64,000 bases of DNA from Stratiolaelaps scimitus. Lineage: Eukaryota > Arthropoda > Arachnida > Mesostigmata > Laelapidae. Shown here piece by piece: positions 12,570-25,543 of this stretch. Both the position numbers and the translations under genes were made by a program. The first letter of the stretch is position 1. The number at the start of each line of letters is the position of its first letter. The notes below the pieces were generated by a model. That model saw nothing but the letters and a program-made list of their open reading frames with translations, made no database searches and was not told the DNA's origin. Location: positions 2,952,501-3,016,500 of the forward strand of contig JABWDB010000009.1 of the NCBI GenBank assembly GCA_019614645.1. Reading direction: 5' to 3'.

Positions 12570-14402
12570 TATATATTATATTCATTTAGCAACAATGCAA
12601 ACCTATCTGCCCTGCTGTTGTTCTCCCAACAGCGACGTCGGGGGCAGGGCAGCGTAATGTCGCATGGCATCTTTCAGTATTGTCAGTATTTCCCACACGT
12701 TGGTCCAGCCACATTCATTTCGTAGGGTAGATTCGCAATCGAATACGCCAAGTGCGTCGAGCCCGCTAATAAGGGTATTTCCATTCATAAAATGTTCACA
12801 TTGAGACACAAGAGCGTAGTGTATTGTACGATACAACGAAACGCAGCTGTTCGACGGGTAGGTTATACGAGATTTCTCTCTACATGTGCTGGGCTCACTT
12901 TGAATAATTTGACTTTATTCTGTAAAGCTCAAATTAATGAGAGACGATCGAGAGTGATCGTGCGGACAATAGTGGACAATCGACACGACCCTGCGAGAAT
13001 AATTCAAATGGACAAAACATCCAAGGTGCCTCAAGAACATGGCAAGCTAATTATGTTTAACCCAAAATAGTATATATTTATATAATATTTACCTTTTTTT
13101 CGATAATAACGTTAAATCACTTTATGGTATTGTGATATGAAATCAAAATCACGATGTTCCGGTCATTCGACATTATAGACTATATAATTATCAAGTGAAT
13201 CTCCCGGAATTACTGAGTATTATCGCTCATCCAAATTCACATGATTGTTCGCCGGACGACAATCATTAACAAAACTAAGTGATGCGTATCACAAATAACC
13301 ACGAACCAAAACCGGCTAAGTTCTAAACATATGAAACGATATGTTCGCCCACAAAGTTGGGCCAGAAGAGTGAGGCCTCAGCTAAAACACTCACTTATAC
13401 AACTTTAAATATACAATGGCCAGAGCTAAGTTTTCAATGTGAATGTTTTGTGTATTTCTTTGATGAACACATTTCGAATCTATTTGATTCAAGACGTGTG
13501 CAATTTTTTGAGGAATGACTTCGTTTTTCTTTGCATGTTATTCAATTCATTACGAGACCTGTCAGGATCTCTTCCCCTTGTGGGACGTGTACACACGAGC
13601 CGAATGCGACAATTGTCGGATTTGCCTCACGTCGTGTCCGACACGATTTTACGTAAAGGTTTGAACCTTGTGAACGTCTCCTACTCCGCTTGTTCGATAG
13701 AGGGACGACTTGCATTGTAACTACCTGTCTCAAATCAATAGCTATTTATCTATGCACGCACTGTAACACATACGTATCCTGATGCTTACTCATACTAGCT
13801 ACATCATAATCCATAGGAGGTTTCTATCACCAACGAACGAATGCGATAGCCAACGCCATCGAGTTGCCTTGCCCAACCTATTTCGCGACCTTACCCGCCG
13901 TTATCCTGCAGCACAACTGCTGCTGCTCAAAGGCTCACGTGCCGTCCACACCTCTTCGCCGTCTCAGGTTTCTCGACCTCACACAATCGACCCGAACGTT
14001 ATGAAGTTCGTTTCAAACAAAACGAAGCCAGATAAAGTCAGTGGGCTAGGTTGCGAGTTGCGTTGACGTGCATTAAACATTTTCAGTGAAGCCCAGAGTG
14101 CTGAGCCCCCGTCTCGTTTGTTTGCTTACAACCTCTAGGGCGACCACCACTATTACGAGTAGCACTACTGCTGCTACAAGTACTATTACTACTAGTTTGT
14201 AGTAGCCGAAAATTGGACCTCCAACTAAGCGAAGCGTGGTCAGTAGACGACTTCAGGTAACGCGAGATGAATCGCATCAATCGCTTCCTCCTAACTGAAT
14301 CAAATGTCTTCGAGGAACACCCCTCGCCTACCCGGCCCAAGGATCGTCGCATGATCCCTCGAAGTGTTCCACGAAACTCCAAGTGCTAACGTCTTCATTT
14401 AG
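9995..14402. other. No gene recognised
   Basis: Contains small CA and AT microsatellites. The Asp/Glu-rich frame ending at 11441 (LFIEVETELFEDGQNSFDFD) is short and lacks splice support. Nothing else stands out. Confidence 0.5.
12539..12576. repeat. (AT)n microsatellite
   Basis: AT run with one GAT interruption. Confidence 0.9.
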
Positions 14403-14553
14403 CTACTGCCGGGGGCGCTCGCCCTCCGACGACGATGACGTCGTACTGTACGAATACATCGGCGTGTCTCATTGCGGCGATTGGCGGCGAGATCTCGTGC
14501 GTTTCAATGCCTCTGCATGTGCATTTGCCGTCCGTGAATGTCAAGCTAGCAGT
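14403..14553 (+). other. Candidate internal exon, unknown protein
   Basis: Acceptor CTTCATTTAG ends at 14402, and an open frame reads YCRGRSPSDDDDVVLYEYIG then VSHCGDWRRDLVRFNASACAF before a possible donor GTAAAT at 14554. The composition is protein-like, but no family is recognised and no partner exon was found. Confidence 0.25.
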
Positions 14554-17500
14554 GTAAATCTGGATTTACATGTGTGTCACTTTCCAGATGAGAGTCCAGC
14601 AAATGATCGTACATAACATCGCTCTTAGCTCATGCCGGTTAATTTCTTACGGAAATGAATTTTCGATAGGTCAGCTACAATCGAACCCATGGCGGAAGAC
14701 AAAGGGGGCGAGAGAGACAGAGGGGGAGTGCTTAAACATCTTGGGTAGCCGTGCGTAAACTACTCGATACCTGGCACACACACAAGGCAGGATGCGCTTG
14801 AGACGATATCCACACACAATGCCGCGACAGACAGAAGCTGTCAAAGTTGCTACCAGATAGCGATTACGAGCGTCGTCCCAATGTAGTACGTTGGCGGGTA
14901 CTCCTCGGACGAGCAAAGCCTTCCATTATGAAACGGCTCAATTGATAGCAACAGCTGAACGAAGCGTGTCCCTGCTCCGCCGCGCGAGTGTCCACCGTCG
15001 GCCGCGACATTGAGCGGCCACGTAGCGTTTTGCATTCGTAGCTTCGGCGTCGGCAGTCGGCCAACTTCAAAGGGACCTCACGCGTAAGGACCACGCTCGT
15101 TCAAAGCATTCCTCCGCCATGTCACACAACGTCAGGCCGAAAGCGAACGAGGCTATCAGCGAGGTGGCGATCTATTTGTACGTATTTACGTATTAGATAT
15201 TGTTCGTCTTAACCACACGGATTGTTGTACTGTTAGCGGGCGGCATTCTGCCCGAGGTTGGTAGCTAGGGCAGCGTTGAGGTACAATGTTGACCAGGACT
15301 CTCTCTCCCTTCGGGAGGATAAGGACGAAACAGCGAGCGCCGGTCGCAATTGACTCGCCGGGCGTTTCACGGCGGTCTGCCAAGGGCGAGCAACAACGAC
15401 ATAACAAGGGGGTGGCGTTAGTCCGCTGGCCGTTGGTGCGTGTTGCACGAAGGGCTGCAGACCTACACGACGTAGCTATTCGACGAGGCGTTGCCTTCCT
15501 GTCTGCAACATGGGATTTGCTTATATTTTCTTTGGGCTATTTTCGTATACGTCAAGTTGTGAGTTGGACAAGAGACGTGTTCCCATATCATGTAGCTTGT
15601 TCAGAGCTGAGTAGATTTTTGTTAGCAAGAAATCAAAGTGGACTCCCCACGACTTAGATCGGTTCTCTTTTGGTAACGAATATTATTACTTGGTGATCAG
15701 CTTCTATAATACTACACTATTACCTTGAAAGAGCTCATATTGTGGAAAGGCTTCATTGAAAATCTCACTCAAATGTAACACGGTTACATATACCCGGCAC
15801 CGAGCCTATTAATACTATGGTGCGTGACCCCGTGTCCAGTTGGCGCATATTTAATTGTTTCTAAAGAAATCCATTTTTTAAATACTACGTTATTTTATTC
15901 GATGCAAAATACTCTAAGTAGTTACATTGCTTGGCGCGAGTATCACTACACATGATATCTGTGATATTGTAGTAAACACATCCACACCCAACAACAGCAC
16001 ATCACCCCTGCACAGATGTTCCCGCCAACAGAGCTGTCCGTTCTCGGAGAGACCAAACACATGAATGAGCAGTCCACACGCCGACCACCAGACGTCGTGC
16101 AAACCGCACTCTCCAAGTGGAGATGTGCACTGCTACCTCGAACGTTACCGCCGCCGCCGCCGACGCGGCTGTGCACGGCACAGGGAGGTAAGTGCGCGCT
16201 ACACTGAGAGCGCATGGCCAAATAACGTTGCGCTGTTCGACGCTGGCAACCTACCAGGGTAGCGGGAGCCCGGACTAAACTAAGCTGACGGCAATTCCCG
16301 GAAACAATGTATACTTAAATATATATGTATGGTAACCACAGTGCAGCACAGAATAAATAATGTGACTTACGCACGTCGAGCGCCGTAAGTCATCATCTAT
16401 ACCTGCTATCACAGTTATTCTCATTGATGCCACCATAGGGCAGCTTACAATAAGTAGCAGTCCTACAATATGTTCAAATTGGCTTCGTCCGTTGCGTCGT
16501 ACCATTGAAGGCCCATTGAACGTGTAGTGTCTCTGAGAGGCTTTCGCCTATCAAACAGCCACTGGCCGCTCCCCCACGACCCATCCGTAAGATGTATGCA
16601 AGAGTGATGATTCCTTTGGGAAAGTGTGTTTGCATAGCGGTCTTTGACGCCTCTCGCCCGTGGAAGAACTAGAAATGAACAGTTCTGATGGTTTAGCTAA
16701 ACATGGCTAACATCGATCGCGCTTGACAAACGCCCCCCCCGCCAAAACCTGTTCCAAGGTAATAACAGTTCTGCCAGCGGACCTCTGAGCCAAGCGAGCA
16801 TTGGGCGCATCGAAATGAGCATTCGCCTCGGACAGGACCTTGTTTCCCCGACGAGAGCCGGCACGCAACGTTGTTCTAGTGACCCTTAAACGCACCAGAG
16901 AGAGAGAGGGAGAGAGGCATAGCGGAGCGGCACAATCGCCCAGCGTAACATGGCGTATGGAGCGATGCACCGTAGTGTCAACTTCGCGCGCGAGGAGCAG
17001 CGGCGTAAGAAGCGATCGGTCTATCTTCGAGTGAAGCGGTACCTGGCCGAGATAAACGCTGCTCTCCTTCCAGCAGGAGCGGGCCCCCAGCGGCGTACGC
17101 CCGTCTCTGCCGCTGCCTAATATAATAAATGAATGGCGGCTCCACGCGCCGGGTGTGCGCATCACCTGGCCGCCTCGATCGTCTGATTTCGACGGCTGGC
17201 CGAGCGTCGGACGTAGACGACGATTCTTCGGCCAGCCGTTCGTGTGTTGATTTTGGAAAGGCGGCGGCGTCGTCGTCTCTCTGCCTGTGGATGTCGACGA
17301 TGAGTGACAACACGACAATGACGGCAAACCTCGGATCCCGAAATACACCGGGAAGGAGCCGTCGGCAGCGGACTACACCGGAAAAGGACGATTTCGCCCG
17401 GAAAAAAATTGTAAATGTCCGTCTGTCTGGGCCATTCCACAATTTCGGAAGGCGTCAGTCAGCGTTTGGTTGAACGGGGAGATGAAGAAGTGATTTAATT

Positions 17501-19160
17501 ATCGCTTGTGTTGTACCTGACATATTTGTTGAAAGAATCGAGATTCCTTCGAGAAATGTATATGCGAGATCTCTTGGTTGGGCTGTTAGTTCTTCTACTC
17601 AGAACTGACAACCCGATGATGAGTAGGCACATAGCACGTCGGTTTAGTGAAGGTGGACTATAGCTGTCATTGATTAATATGACAATTACTTTCTGTTTCG
17701 ACAGTAATCCTTAAGCGACTTCATTAATCGAATGTACAAAGATGTGTATCGACGTATAGCAAGCGTCGATCCCATGCGGGTACCATGTGGCACATTCATA
17801 TATTTATGATTAGAGGAATTATCTGGGCAACGCCTTCTTTCACCTGAGCAAAATCTCCCGTTCCGATCATGCAGCGGATTTGCCTTGTCTTTTTGCATGA
17901 AACTCCGCCCATATGATTAGCCATTTAACCCTTCATCGACTTCTTTCAAGGTTCAGCTTGGCCTAAAGCATAGTCGTCTCAACGAAAGGCCACCGCAGAG
18001 TCCTGTAATTGGAGTCGCACGCTTCGCCTAACGTTACGCGCGTAGAATGATCAGGACGCGATCAGGTCGCATTCAAGGCAAAGTGATCAGGTCGTATTTA
18101 ACCTTTGTGCCTTCACCCCGCCCCCCTCCATAGCCTATTGGCCTACTATCGATAGGCGCTGAAAGGAGATATCCGAAGGGCACGCCCCGCGCAGAGGTTT
18201 CCAACGAAACGAAGCGGAAGCGTTTTTCGAGCATACAACAGCCGCATTTTGGAGGAGGGATCCATATTAGTTAATGGAGTGTGCCACGTAAAAGCTGCAA
18301 CGCGATATAGCTCGCTATATCTAATTGTGGACATGCAATGGAATCGCGAAATAGATGATAAAATAGAATCTAATCTAATTTGAGACGATTTTGCTCGTTC
18401 ATCCCCTTTGACCCTGTTTCTTTTTGCATCGTTCATATTTTGGAGAATGTGAAGATCTCGTCGAGACACATGCGTAGAAGATACGACCCCATGCAGATAT
18501 ACTTGAGGCCAACTGACTCGAGGAAGAGGGAGACGTGGGAGGGCTAAACAGCTATTCGAACAATGACAGATAGTTGAACTATTATAAATTGTTTTTCGAG
18601 CTGACCCTCAGCTGTTCCCCGATGTGACAGGCCTCCGCCGATAACTGAACTGTCGAGAATCAACTGTCGTCATACGTGATGCAAACAACGTAGAATGTCT
18701 GACACACTGCTCGTGTCGATAAGCAATTGATTGATTGACTGATGCCGATTGATCACTTACGCTATCAGGTGGGGCTCTTGTTAAGCTCCTTGGTGGGGGC
18801 AAGAGCATGGCGACATCGGCCGGTTGAGAGGGCTCCTACTATAGGGACTGGTAATTTCTTACCTTGCGCAAGCGGAAGTGGCGCGACGTCGACTTTCGGG
18901 ATTGTTCAACGGAATCGAAATCGTCGAACACATAGCAATTCTGGAGGCTCATCCCTTTTGCATTACGTCGCGACATGGTTCCAAAGTGCTCATGATCCGA
19001 TCAGTGGCTGACGTGGTGCGACTTGATCTTCGGTAGCAGATCATTAATTGCCTACTAGGGGAGCAGAACTCAGCAGAGTCCAGAGGGAGCAATTAGCCAG
19101 AACTCAGCAGACGATCTGGTCCATTTGTTATTCACTCTTTGCGGTGTGCTGTGTGCGCGT
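14554..19160. other. No gene recognised
   Basis: A GC-rich block at 16.7-17.5 kb has overlapping open frames on both strands (up to 213 codons, no ATG start), perhaps a promoter or 5'UTR. The rest is featureless. Confidence 0.5.
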
Positions 19161-19166
19161 TCTTAC

Positions 19167-19372
19167 CTGGACAGCCCCCAATGCGGCTCGTTCTCCTCTG
19201 AGGGAGCGTGTATGAGTGAGATGCCGCCTTCGGGCGACATCTTAAGCCCGGACCACCTTGCCGATTCGGCTATGATCGCTTGACTGCAGCGTGAACTCCT
19301 GGAAGAGACCTCGACTCGGGCACGGTGATCCCTTGAGACGTTGCAGAAGGCCCGAGCACGCGAGGCTTTCAA
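19167..19372 (-). other. Candidate exon ending in a strong donor
   Basis: Minus-strand open frame ending GLSR at CCAG/GTAAGA (donor 19166-19161). No ATG in frame and no known domain; it could be an internal or a non-coding first exon. Confidence 0.2.
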
Positions 19373-20635
19373 AAGGCCTTTGGCGGGGTCACGGCTCGGC
19401 GAAGAAGTCGCGGCGATGCAGACCCCCAGTGTAACGAGGTCGAATACTGTAGACCCATCGCTCTACGCCGGGTCTTCAGCGAATTGCTAATGATTTTTTA
19501 ATGGCTTCATCCTCAGCTCGATATAGAGTTCCACTCGGATTCAACAGGATGAGTCGAGTTAGTTAAGTGGACGAGGCTGTGGTTAAATCAAGCCACCGAT
19601 CGAGTCAGAGGTCGACTGTACGTTTTACCGGACCTTCTATTCATTCACGAACCGCTCGTACGAATGATAGATTAGTTCTCCATAGATCCGTGGATCGTGT
19701 ACGAACAAAGATGGCCTAGTCGACAGCTCGGAAAATCATCCGATCATCCGCTTTCGAATGGTCAATAGTGATAGACTGTGTGCAGTCTTCCTAGAAGTGA
19801 TTAGGTTCATTTCTATTAACTTACTGTGTGCGTATTTCGCATGTATAGCATTAACATAGAATTAGGGCTAAGCAATGTCTGATGTACTATTAAAAATTTT
19901 AATGGAAATTGAGATGTTCCTCTCTGATATCTGATGATGGTGGAGTTATCTGAAGATAGTGATGTTGTCCTGAAGGTGACGTTAGTCCCTTCACATTAAA
20001 TACTTTGGCCTTACAGAGTTCATCGCATTTAGCGGTTGAAATATTCATTTAATGCGGAGTAAAAGGTCAACACGAAAGCTTCTTACGTTACCTAAATTAT
20101 TGCAAAGCCTATCTCAAGTCCTTGTTTACTGTTAGTACAAACAGTGATATAAGAAATCCGGATTTTTCCCTGAAGTAGATTATATAGAGAACTAACATTA
20201 TATATATATAGCTATTTATTCTCTCCGGTTTGCGAAAGAATCGGTGGCAGTGGCTAAAACGCTGCCTGGACATTTGATATCATGTCAGGTGAGATGTTTA
20301 AATGAAGCGTTTCTGGACTTTCTATCTCACGTTTCGATTGCGCCTTTATGATTTAACCTCAGACTTCGCCCCGAAGGTACCACCTTCCACCCTAAGATGG
20401 ACTAATTCCGTGGCTCCCAGCAAACTCTTTCCTACAGCACTCCTCCAATCCTTTGCAGCATCGAAATCTGTCCGCCTTCCTCGTTTCCGAGTATTTCGGT
20501 GGCACCGCACACGGTTCCGCAGCCCTGATGACTTCATAGCGAAATCACTGGCGTGCATTATCTCGCTGCAGGACGATCTGCCTCGTGACGAATCAATCGT
20601 CCCTTCATGTCGAATGCCGATAAATTACAAGGACC

Positions 20636-20680
20636 AACTTCCTTATCTAACTTGAATGCGTCAAGTTTGATAAGGAAGTT
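20636..20680. repeat. 20-bp inverted repeat, 5-base loop
   Basis: Arms AACTTCCTTATCTAACTTGA (20636-20655) and its complement at 20661-20680 with one mismatch; loop ATGCG. Intergenic. It could be a terminator-like or mobile-element hairpin; no gene is recognisable next to it. Confidence 0.9.
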
Positions 20681-21616
20681 AGATACGCAGAACGATTCAA
20701 TCCGTGTTTAGTCCTAGAAACAATCCCAGTTATTCAAGATCTACAGGGGCTTTGAGAAGCTGAGATCGCCGCTCCACATCGTTCCAACCATGTTCTTCGA
20801 CGGGAACATAGACGCAACCGCCGTCATCGGCTGCCAGTTCAGTCGCGTGCGAAGCTGTGTCTCGGCAATAAAAATCCAATTAGACATTCGCTGCATGGAT
20901 ACTACACACAGTCACCCGCGCACACCATACCCACCGAAAGGGTTAGCTGTTGCCAGAGGTCTAGATTAATGGCGGTGTACGCAATCCGCTCGAGCGACCG
21001 GGCTGCGCGAGCTGTTCACAAACACTCCGATAGGGAGAGAGCTGGCGCAAAAGCAAGATTCAAGATGTCGGAGAAACAGGCGTGTTGTACTTGTGCCCCG
21101 TTAGGAGATTAGCGTAGCGATGTCGCCGACGCGATTCGGGAGGGTGAGACGGCAGACGCCGCGTCTGCGAACATCGCTCTGAAGTCGCGGTGTTCCGCGC
21201 CGTCATCACCGCCTCACCGCCAGCCGAACAAACAGGCATACGACACGGATCGCCTCAATCGAATGAGCTCGATTCGATAGAATTCGACACAAGTTGGTGT
21301 CGACGCGTCGTCGGATTCATCAATCGTGTATGTTCTTCGGCCACGTGTGGCCCTACCCAACTCAAGCTGTATGGGACCGTTGTGGACTGCTGGTAGCCAC
21401 AACGAGATGTGTCGTTCGGCGTCGCGTTCCGCTCGCGGGAAATTGTTTACTTTTGAAAATACGACGCTTGCTGATGATGTATCGCTGTCCCGTCGTTCAC
21501 ATGTTCATAAGTGGTAGACTTGGGGCTTGATGGGATGCGGCCCACTTCGGGTCGAATGTCCGAGGCATCTTGTTTCTCATAATCCACTACGGTAAGTACG
21601 AGATCGTTTACAGCTT

Positions 21617-21642
21617 TTATATATATATATATATATATATAC
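21617..21642. repeat. (TA)n microsatellite
   Basis: TA run; a (GA)n tract follows at about 21759-21779. Confidence 0.9.
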
Positions 21643-21808
21643 TTCAGGCGCACGTAAATGGTGAAGGTGTGAATTGCTCGCTGTTATGGGACCGAGCTAT
21701 CGAAATGGCCGTATATATCGAAGATCCATACGATATGCAGAAGGAACGCGAGGGACAGAGGGAGAGAGAGAGAGAGAGGGATAGGACGAGCCGAAAACAC
21801 ACGCTAAA

Positions 21809-22051
21809 ATGATTAGTATAACTACAAATATGCAAGAATTGAAAGAATATGCATTACCCATTGAGCGGGGCGATCCGAAGAAGCCGCTCGTGTGCCGGTC
21901 GTTGCTTGATGAATTATATAATCCAGTATTTATGAACGGCGCAGAAGTCAACACGGTCGATATAATGCCCGGCCCGTATCAGTTCAGTTTATCAGGCCCA
22001 ATTTGGTTATTAGTAGTTAATTCGTGTAACCAAATGAATTCATGCAGTTGA
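21809..22051 (+). other. Small open frame of 80 codons
   Basis: ATG-started frame (MISITTNMQELKEYALPIER; later PLVCRSLLDELYNPVFMNG) with a balanced amino-acid composition and a stop at 22049. No homology recognised; chance cannot be excluded at this length. Confidence 0.2.
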
Positions 22052-24094
22052 TTTATTAAGTTCATCTACATATGTGACAGTGTAGCAATGGATGTGTTAA
22101 ATGTCGCGCAAACCATTAACAGGCTGAAGATCGTCCGCTTATGCACTATTGTTCTCTTCATCCTTCACTTCATCCACACACAAAGTGTCGATAATGAACA
22201 ACACTAGAGAAACTAAGGCAGAGAGAGGAGAGAGAGAGGCACACAGACAACGAGCCGCGAAAAGCTTAAACAGAGGAGAAACAATCGCGCAAAACAGAGT
22301 CCTCTTGAATTTTGGACCACCATCACAGCATCGCAGTTCCTCTAAAACAATTCGCACATTGAGATCGTTGGAATCGAGTGCGCGCACGTCATCGTTCATC
22401 CATATCGAGCGTTAGATCTGGTCATGCTTCGAAAGGATTCAATATTCAAGACGTCGACACCAGCGATCGAGAACCTCGCAACGGGCAGGCAGTTGCCCGA
22501 AGCACGAACGCTCCACAAGGTCTGAACACAGAGGGAGGACATGATGAGCAGATATTTCAAGAAGCGCGGCTGGACAATGCGTGCTCGTACAATAATGGCG
22601 GGCATCGAATTGCAACGTGCATTTGCTAGCGTTTGCGTCAGGGAGGGATTTAAATGCAGTTTAGTGTATTTGCCAGTGATAGACACCACGGGGAAGAGGT
22701 CACGCGGAAAACACACAAGCAATAGGATCTGAAACCACGACCGCGGCCGTGAGGCGTCACCTTGCAGATGCTATCGATATTTGACGAACCTCAACGTAGG
22801 CGTTTTACGTCATGACGTTAAAGACTAGGCTTTTGGGAGCAAGGTTATCTTGTGAAGTTGAGTTTATTTGTTGATGCCACTCATCAAGTTCTCGTGTCGG
22901 CTGCATCGTTCATGTGTTACGATCCTCGCGTCAAGCCACTGGAGCAAATGAACGCCAGCAACGATGATCGACGTTCGCACGTAGGCAGCTAGCTGCTAAC
23001 AAGCCACGATTACTATTTCATCTATCCAAATACCCACTAAGTCTTAACTGACACGTGAACTGCATCAATGACATTGACAGTGCTCTTAGCGCATCGATCG
23101 ATCGATCGGCCATTCCAATGGAAACATAGCGTTTACTGGCGCACACTGTCACAGTTCATGTATTATAGACGGATGGCCATCCGAAGCAGGATTAGCATAC
23201 CACTGTCGCTGTACGACCCGCCCCAGTGACGGATCTGCCTGGAGTTTACGCTCCATAATCGAGGCTAGTCTCTCTCTCCCCCCTCTCTCTCTCGCTCCAC
23301 TGGACTTCATCGTGGGAGACACGCAACAAGTCGGAGACAGCCAGAAAAACGGGAACGTGCTCCGATTGTTGCAACAGCTTGGGTAGGAAATTCAACGGGA
23401 CATGGCCGGCAGAAGTCAGCGCCGAACGTGTACCTCGTGGTAATAAGTGGATATGCCAGTGTAAGATACTCGCGTGTTGACCTATATAGATTTCAATGTG
23501 CTCCAAAGCAGAAGGAAGAGAGAGAGAGAGAAAGAAGCGGCACCTAAACATAAGTGAAGGCTGCGCACAAGCTGAGAACAACCCTCAGACGAAGAGTTCT
23601 CGCTCGTAGTCGATGTGGTTGGGTCTGTCATCTACAGGCACGTGTGTCTCCGTCGTCGCGAACAATTTGGGGCCAAACCGCTAAAGAAAACGGGCCAGCG
23701 AACGTACACATGTTACCGAAAAATATTCTTATATTATGAATAAGGAAAATCGTTCATAATAGAAATGCTCCACCCATCAAACATTGAATCTATTGTGACC
23801 TGAATATAGAGAATTTTTTTTTATTTTTGTAAGCACAAGCATAAATCAGAAAACGTCTAGCGAAGAGGCTTAGTGCAAGCCAGAGGTGAGGGTACGCGCT
23901 TTGAGATGAAAGAGACGAATTGGAAAAGTCTACTAAGAAGAGTATCGCTATGTCATAACAAGCATCGAGCACGGCGACTGTGATACAGTTTATGCCTGTT
24001 ATGGCAGGCGAACTAATTTGTTATGGGATAATTGAAGGAGTTTGAAAAGATAGACACAACGAACTAAGATAAACTACCGAATAAAATGTTCAAC

Positions 24095-24143
<49 letters not shown>
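24095..24143. repeat. Long (TA)n microsatellite
   Basis: About 24 TA units with one C substitution; among the longest TA tracts here. Confidence 0.95.
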
Positions 24144-24146
<3 letters not shown>

Positions 24147-24320
24147 TAATAATATAGTAAACAGTACAATATATTAGCTGTTATAGCAGTAGTGTCTCGT
24201 ATGAGCGTCGAATACGATCATGTCCGCCTGTACTCTGTATATATCGTCAAACACCCTATAACGAAACTTTGCTAGTGACGTCCTGAGGCCGGATCTTCGC
24301 CATGCAACTGTTCATTCATT

Positions 24321-24552
24321 ATGGACTATGTGACAGTATGGCATGACTTCTCCAGGGCGTTCTCGTATGCGCGCCTCGCAAAACTCTCAAACGAGTGCTC
24401 TCTTCCTTGCTGCTCGTTGCCGCGTATCAACAGCCTCCTCACCGCTGGTTTCGTTACTAGCCAGCGGCCACCACCAGCAGCATTAAACGATGTACGCGAC
24501 GTAATCAAGGCGCCGAAATGCGGACGGCGCGCCGCCAAGACGTCGGGCAGGT
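24321..24552 (+). other. Candidate exon with good donor
   Basis: Open plus frame from ATG at 24321 to CGGGCAG/GTAAGG at 24552/24553, ending KAPKCGRRAAKTSGR. It is open on the opposite strand too, so coding is doubtful; a non-coding first exon is possible. Confidence 0.2.
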
Positions 24553-25376
24553 AAGGTCCAACTGGTGCGAGTGGTAGTGAACCACTCGCGTGCCTCCATC
24601 TACAGCCTGAAATCGACATCGTAGCGAAAAATCGCGCTGGGTACGCGAAGGAGCAGTTCTGTACAGACACAGGCAGGTGTTTCTAGCAAGGTTAACGAAG
24701 CCTGGCAGCAGCAGCAACCGCTAAATAAACGAATCCGACCGTGCCATCTCCTCCTTGTTCGCCTCCATGGTTCAGAGAGAGAGAGAGAAAGAGAGATATG
24801 AACGAGTGCCATTATGGATGAAGCGTGCGTAGTCGCCACAGTTACTGCTGCTGCTGCTGCTACAGATCTGAGCAAAGTGTATACGGCCGTATGAAGGGGG
24901 CTATAGTAGCCTGTATATAATATATATATTTTTTTTTATTCTAAAAACCTTACCAGCATTCGTAGCTTGCTAACCGAACCGTCAGATACATCCTTAAAAT
25001 TTCAATTAGCACCATCTCATAAAATATCGCAAATCGACAATAATCCACAGCAAAGTCCGAATGTTCCCATATCTCCCCTACACATAAGGTTATCCAGGTT
25101 TATTAGAAGCGTCGCATTTTGCGGGCATCAGTGTCTATTCGATGTTCGATTGTCTTCATCCCATAGGGCTCGCAAGAGAAGGTGGCTTGCACATCTCGAT
25201 GTTTAAGAAATGTGTTTCTAAAGCGTACACATTCGCCGCATTGTCCATTGTCTATCCTGTACCATCGAATGAATCTGTATGCTCAGCAGTACCTGCGATC
25301 GATTAGTCTATGTAGATCGTTATGGTATCGAGGCTGGCCGGCATACAACGGATCGTACGGCATTATCCGTCGCGTG

Positions 25377-25543
25377 TCATCGATGTCCCTCACACTGTTG
25401 TCTGAGCGACACATCCCGACTAACGTCACTGGCGAACAAATCAAATGGTTCCGGTGATGCCGGCTTCGGTCGGCTAGGCCGTACCGGCCCGTTGGTACGT
25501 GTCTGCTTGACGACGATATCTATGGCCTCGTAGTCGAATAGAC
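25377..25543 (-). other. Candidate terminal exon, unknown protein
   Basis: Acceptor CACTCACCAG precedes an open frame reading LFDYEAIDIVVKQTRTNG, then SRPKPASPEPFDLFASDVSR, with a stop at 25377. The composition is typical of a soluble tail. No upstream exon was identified. A plus-strand donor (GTGAGT) overlaps the acceptor, but plus frames are closed. Confidence 0.3.
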
